64,000 bases of DNA from Bryobacterales bacterium. GTDB lineage: Bacteria; Acidobacteriota; Terriglobia; Bryobacterales; UBA6623. A program made the translations under genes and the position numbers. The notes under the pieces were generated by a model, which worked only from the letters and a program-made list of their open reading frames with translations, ran no database searches and had not been told where the DNA came from. The stretch is from the NCBI GenBank assembly GCA_026713545.1, contig JAPOOG010000157.1, forward strand, positions 1 to 64,000, in the 5' to 3' direction. The number at the start of each line of letters is the position of its first letter. Position 1 is the stretch's first letter. Shown piece by piece: positions 62,461 through 64,000 of the stretch.

Positions 62461-62724
62461 TTACTCGAAGCTCGGCGACACTCGGCGGCGATGATGCGGC
62501 GGCCGTGGCGGCGTCAGCGCCTCAGTGCGCGCCTGCGGAGCGAGCAGAAGTTCCTTGAGATCCGGTCTGGCGCGCTTCTCCAGACGACGCCACTCGTCAA
62601 TGGACACCAGCACGGCCGTCTCCTCGCCTCGCTTGGTCACGATCTGCGGCCCTTCGCTGAGGCTCGTCTCGAGCAACTCGCTGAAGCGCGCCTTGGCATC
62701 CTGCACCTGCCATGTCTTGCTCAT
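62461..62724 (-). CDS. Phd/YefM-family antitoxin
   Basis: An 87-residue antitoxin. The N-terminal Phd/YefM fold is clear: WQVQDAKARFSELLETSL, GPQIVTKRGEETAVLVSIDEWRRLE. The C-terminal Arg/Pro-rich tail would neutralise a toxin. A toxin would normally follow directly, and only a stub of a PIN toxin is left. The gene is likely autoregulated via the inverted repeat at 62750-62769. Confidence 0.88.
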   Translation of the reverse strand: MSKTWQVQDAKARFSELLETSLSEGPQIVTKRGEETAVLVSIDEWRRLEKRARPDLKELLLAPQARTEALTPPRPPHHRRRVSPSFE

Positions 62725-62749
62725 GCAGCGTTACCTCGGTCAAAAGAAT

Positions 62750-62769
62750 GACTAGGTATAAAACTAGTC
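62750..62769 (-). promoter_or_regulatory. Candidate antitoxin operator
   Basis: GACTAG and CTAGTC form a perfect 6-bp inverted repeat flanking an AT-rich 8-base spacer, 26-45 bases upstream of the antitoxin start. This is the position of autoregulatory operators in Phd/YefM loci and overlaps a TATAC that could be a -10 box. Confidence 0.55.
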
Positions 62770-63460
62770 TAACTCCTTGGGAAAGGCAACAAGAACCGGC
62801 CGGGAGAAGAGATATGAAGCCGTTGCCCCGCGCCGCGTTGGCGGCTCGCAGTTCTTCGAGGGTTGCGAATAGGCCGGTCATCAATGTGTCTTTCCGGGCA
62901 TCGGTAAGTTGACGCGGCCCGAGCGGCCATGTCGGCGCGATGGGCGACGTTCCCCTGGTGAGCTAGGCCCCCGCCAATGGTTCTCACAAATAACTGATAA
63001 CTAACCACTAACCCCGGCCTTTACCTTCCCCGCCCCTCCGGCGTTCCTTCCTGGAGCCACCCCAAGACGCGGCCAACGGTTTTCACGAAACACGAATCAC
63101 GAATCACGAGACACGGCTTTTATGCTTTTTACGAATCGATACCTCTTGGTACTGAAGCCCTTCAGTCTTTTTTTTGCGCCCCGGCCGGCATAGCATGAGG
63201 ATTGCGAGGTGGAAATCATTGTTCTCGCGAAGAGAAAAGCGGAAAACATCGAGGAGGTGATATCACGCCCATTCGTCCCCAGCGAAGTGTGTTCTTCGTA
63301 GCGCCGGCAACCTTGGCCGGCACGCCCTCTCTCCGCAATCCCGGCGAGACCGTCAAGGCCATCTCCGGCCGAGCCGGCTGCGGTCTGCCCGGCGCTCCCA
63401 AGCCGCCCAGGGTTTCCGCGCCCGCCGCTCAGTTGCTGCTTGCCGGCACGTGTTCGCGCG

Positions 63461-63490
63461 GCATTGCGCGGCATTGCGCGGCACTGCGCG
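63461..63490 (+). repeat. 10-bp tandem repeat, three units
   Basis: Unit GCATTGCGCG occurs twice exactly, then once with one change (GCACTGCGCG). A fourth, partial unit follows. Confidence 0.8.
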
Positions 63491-63520
63491 GCAATTTTGT
63501 TGCCGCTCACTGCTTCCCTA

Positions 63521-63575
63521 CCCACCATTTCCCGGCATTTCCCACCATTTCCCGGCATTATTTGTGGGGGGGGGG
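63521..63575 (+). repeat. 20-bp tandem repeat followed by a G10 tract
   Basis: Unit CCCACCATTTCCCGGCATTT at 63521-63540 is repeated at 63541-63560 with one change at its last base. A run of ten G then lies at 63566-63575. Confidence 0.8.
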
Positions 63576-63790
63576 CGCCACGGAGCAAGTGTTCAAGCGC
63601 CGTTGTCTGCAGATCCCGTCGCCCTCCGGGCTGCTTCCGCTGCGGCTCACGCCGACTCAACCCATGCTGAGAAAGGGGAACTTCTATCGTGCGTAATCAG
63701 GTGAACTTTCTCGATTGCGTTGACACGGCGCAAGGGGCCTTTGCGGCTCCGCGGTGGCTCTGCTATGCTGCGATTGCCGCAGGGGACTCA

Positions 63791-64000
63791 ATGGTAACCG
63801 TAGATCGGACGCTGCGGGTCCATCCTTGGCTCGTGGGCTTGGTTGTTGCCGGCGTGTCCCTGTGCGCATTGCAGGCGCAGCAGCCCGCGCCGTCCCCTGC
63901 CCCGCACCAGCGCCTCGTCGAGCAATACTGCGCCTCCTGCCATAACGAGACTCTGAAAACCGCCGGTCTCGCGCTCGACCGGGCAAGCGCCCGCCCGGTG
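63791..64000 (+). CDS. Planctomycete-type cytochrome c protein, N-terminal fragment
   Basis: The first 70 residues of a gene cut by the window edge. A signal segment (WLVGLVVAGVSLCALQAQ) is followed by RLVEQYCASCHNETLKTAGL, a heme c motif CASCH in the PSCyt1/DUF1592-type context, where the family continues with DUF1587/1592/1588 domains for several hundred residues. These large exported heme proteins are frequent in Acidobacteriota and Planctomycetes; their substrates are unknown. The function beyond heme binding cannot be read from this fragment. Confidence 0.75.
   Translation, partial: MVTVDRTLRVHPWLVGLVVAGVSLCALQAQQPAPSPAPHQRLVEQYCASCHNETLKTAGLALDRASARPV

Larger units (their letters stand above)
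62770..63790. other. Gene-poor, repeat-rich region
   Basis: About one kilobase with no supported gene. Overlapping open frames on both strands have no family features. It contains simple tandem repeats and a G tract near 63460-63575, and an ACGAATCACGAATCACG repeat near 63090. Its TAACTAACCACTAACC text near 63000 resembles 53610-53640. Confidence 0.5.

Noticed and set aside
63461-63575. CRISPR array
   Set aside because: Units are directly adjacent with no unique spacers, so they are plain tandem repeats; no cas genes are present.

Overview
The window is 64 kb of GC-rich, gene-dense bacterial chromosome with many divergent and convergent gene pairs. I infer an Acidobacteriota member, most like the Bryobacterales/Solibacter group. 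The reasons are the many exported heme c proteins of the type otherwise known from planctomycetes (PA14-pentaheme, cytochrome-toroid fusion, PSCyt1-type start at the right edge), Tat-exported Gfo/Idh/MocA oxidoreductases, a sulfatase, ThuA, CBM9-like, DUF6807 and DUF6599 proteins, and small secreted proteins of acidobacterial type. No 16S gene is present, so this rests on gene content only.

Layout. 0.6-9.4 kb: a DMFase-like secreted protein, tRNA-Pro(CGG), a translationally coupled pentaheme cytochrome/beta-propeller pair, and two Gfo/Idh/MocA genes. 9.7-14.4 kb: a small secreted protein, an icd-mdh TCA-cycle operon and an amidase. 14.9-22.8 kb: a phosphoesterase, a cytochrome-toroid protein with a CBM9-like partner, DUF6807, a queuosine-precursor transporter, a MATE exporter and a 2OG-Fe(II) oxygenase. 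23-33.3 kb: a sulfatase with a trans-sulfuration enzyme, secA, DUF6599, a cupin, a DUF4864-like protein, a lytic transglycosylase and thrC. 33.3-41.3 kb: an ABC exporter coupled to an AttH/CrtC lipocalin, GlcE-like oxidase, amidohydrolase and an orphan sugar-binding protein. 41.6-48.5 kb: a membrane protein, ThuA, SoxC with its cytochrome, MaoC, a two-part sodium symporter and a pentapeptide protein. 49-53.5 kb: a Wzm/Wzt polysaccharide exporter with a two-domain glycosyltransferase. 53.7-62.8 kb: an accessory segment with a large type III-like restriction-modification pair (res frameshifted, mod GC-mosaic), an unknown low-GC protein upstream of mod, and a toxin-antitoxin locus with only a toxin stub left. 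62.8-63.8 kb is gene-poor and repeat-rich, and a cytochrome gene starts at 63,791 and runs off the edge.

How the genes work together. Most of the window is a periplasmic and surface oxidative-catabolism repertoire (dehydrogenases feeding heme c proteins, sulfatase, sugar oxidoreductases) set among housekeeping genes (secA, icd, mdh, thrC). The intergenic regions hold several dispersed repeats: a hairpin REP-like family in three places, a 91-bp repeat in two inverted copies, a 116-bp MITE-like element whose end supplies a stop codon, and a duplicated 3' end of the glycosyltransferase gene. The most novel material is the 53.5-62.8 kb accessory segment and the cytochrome-toroid/CBM9-like pair.
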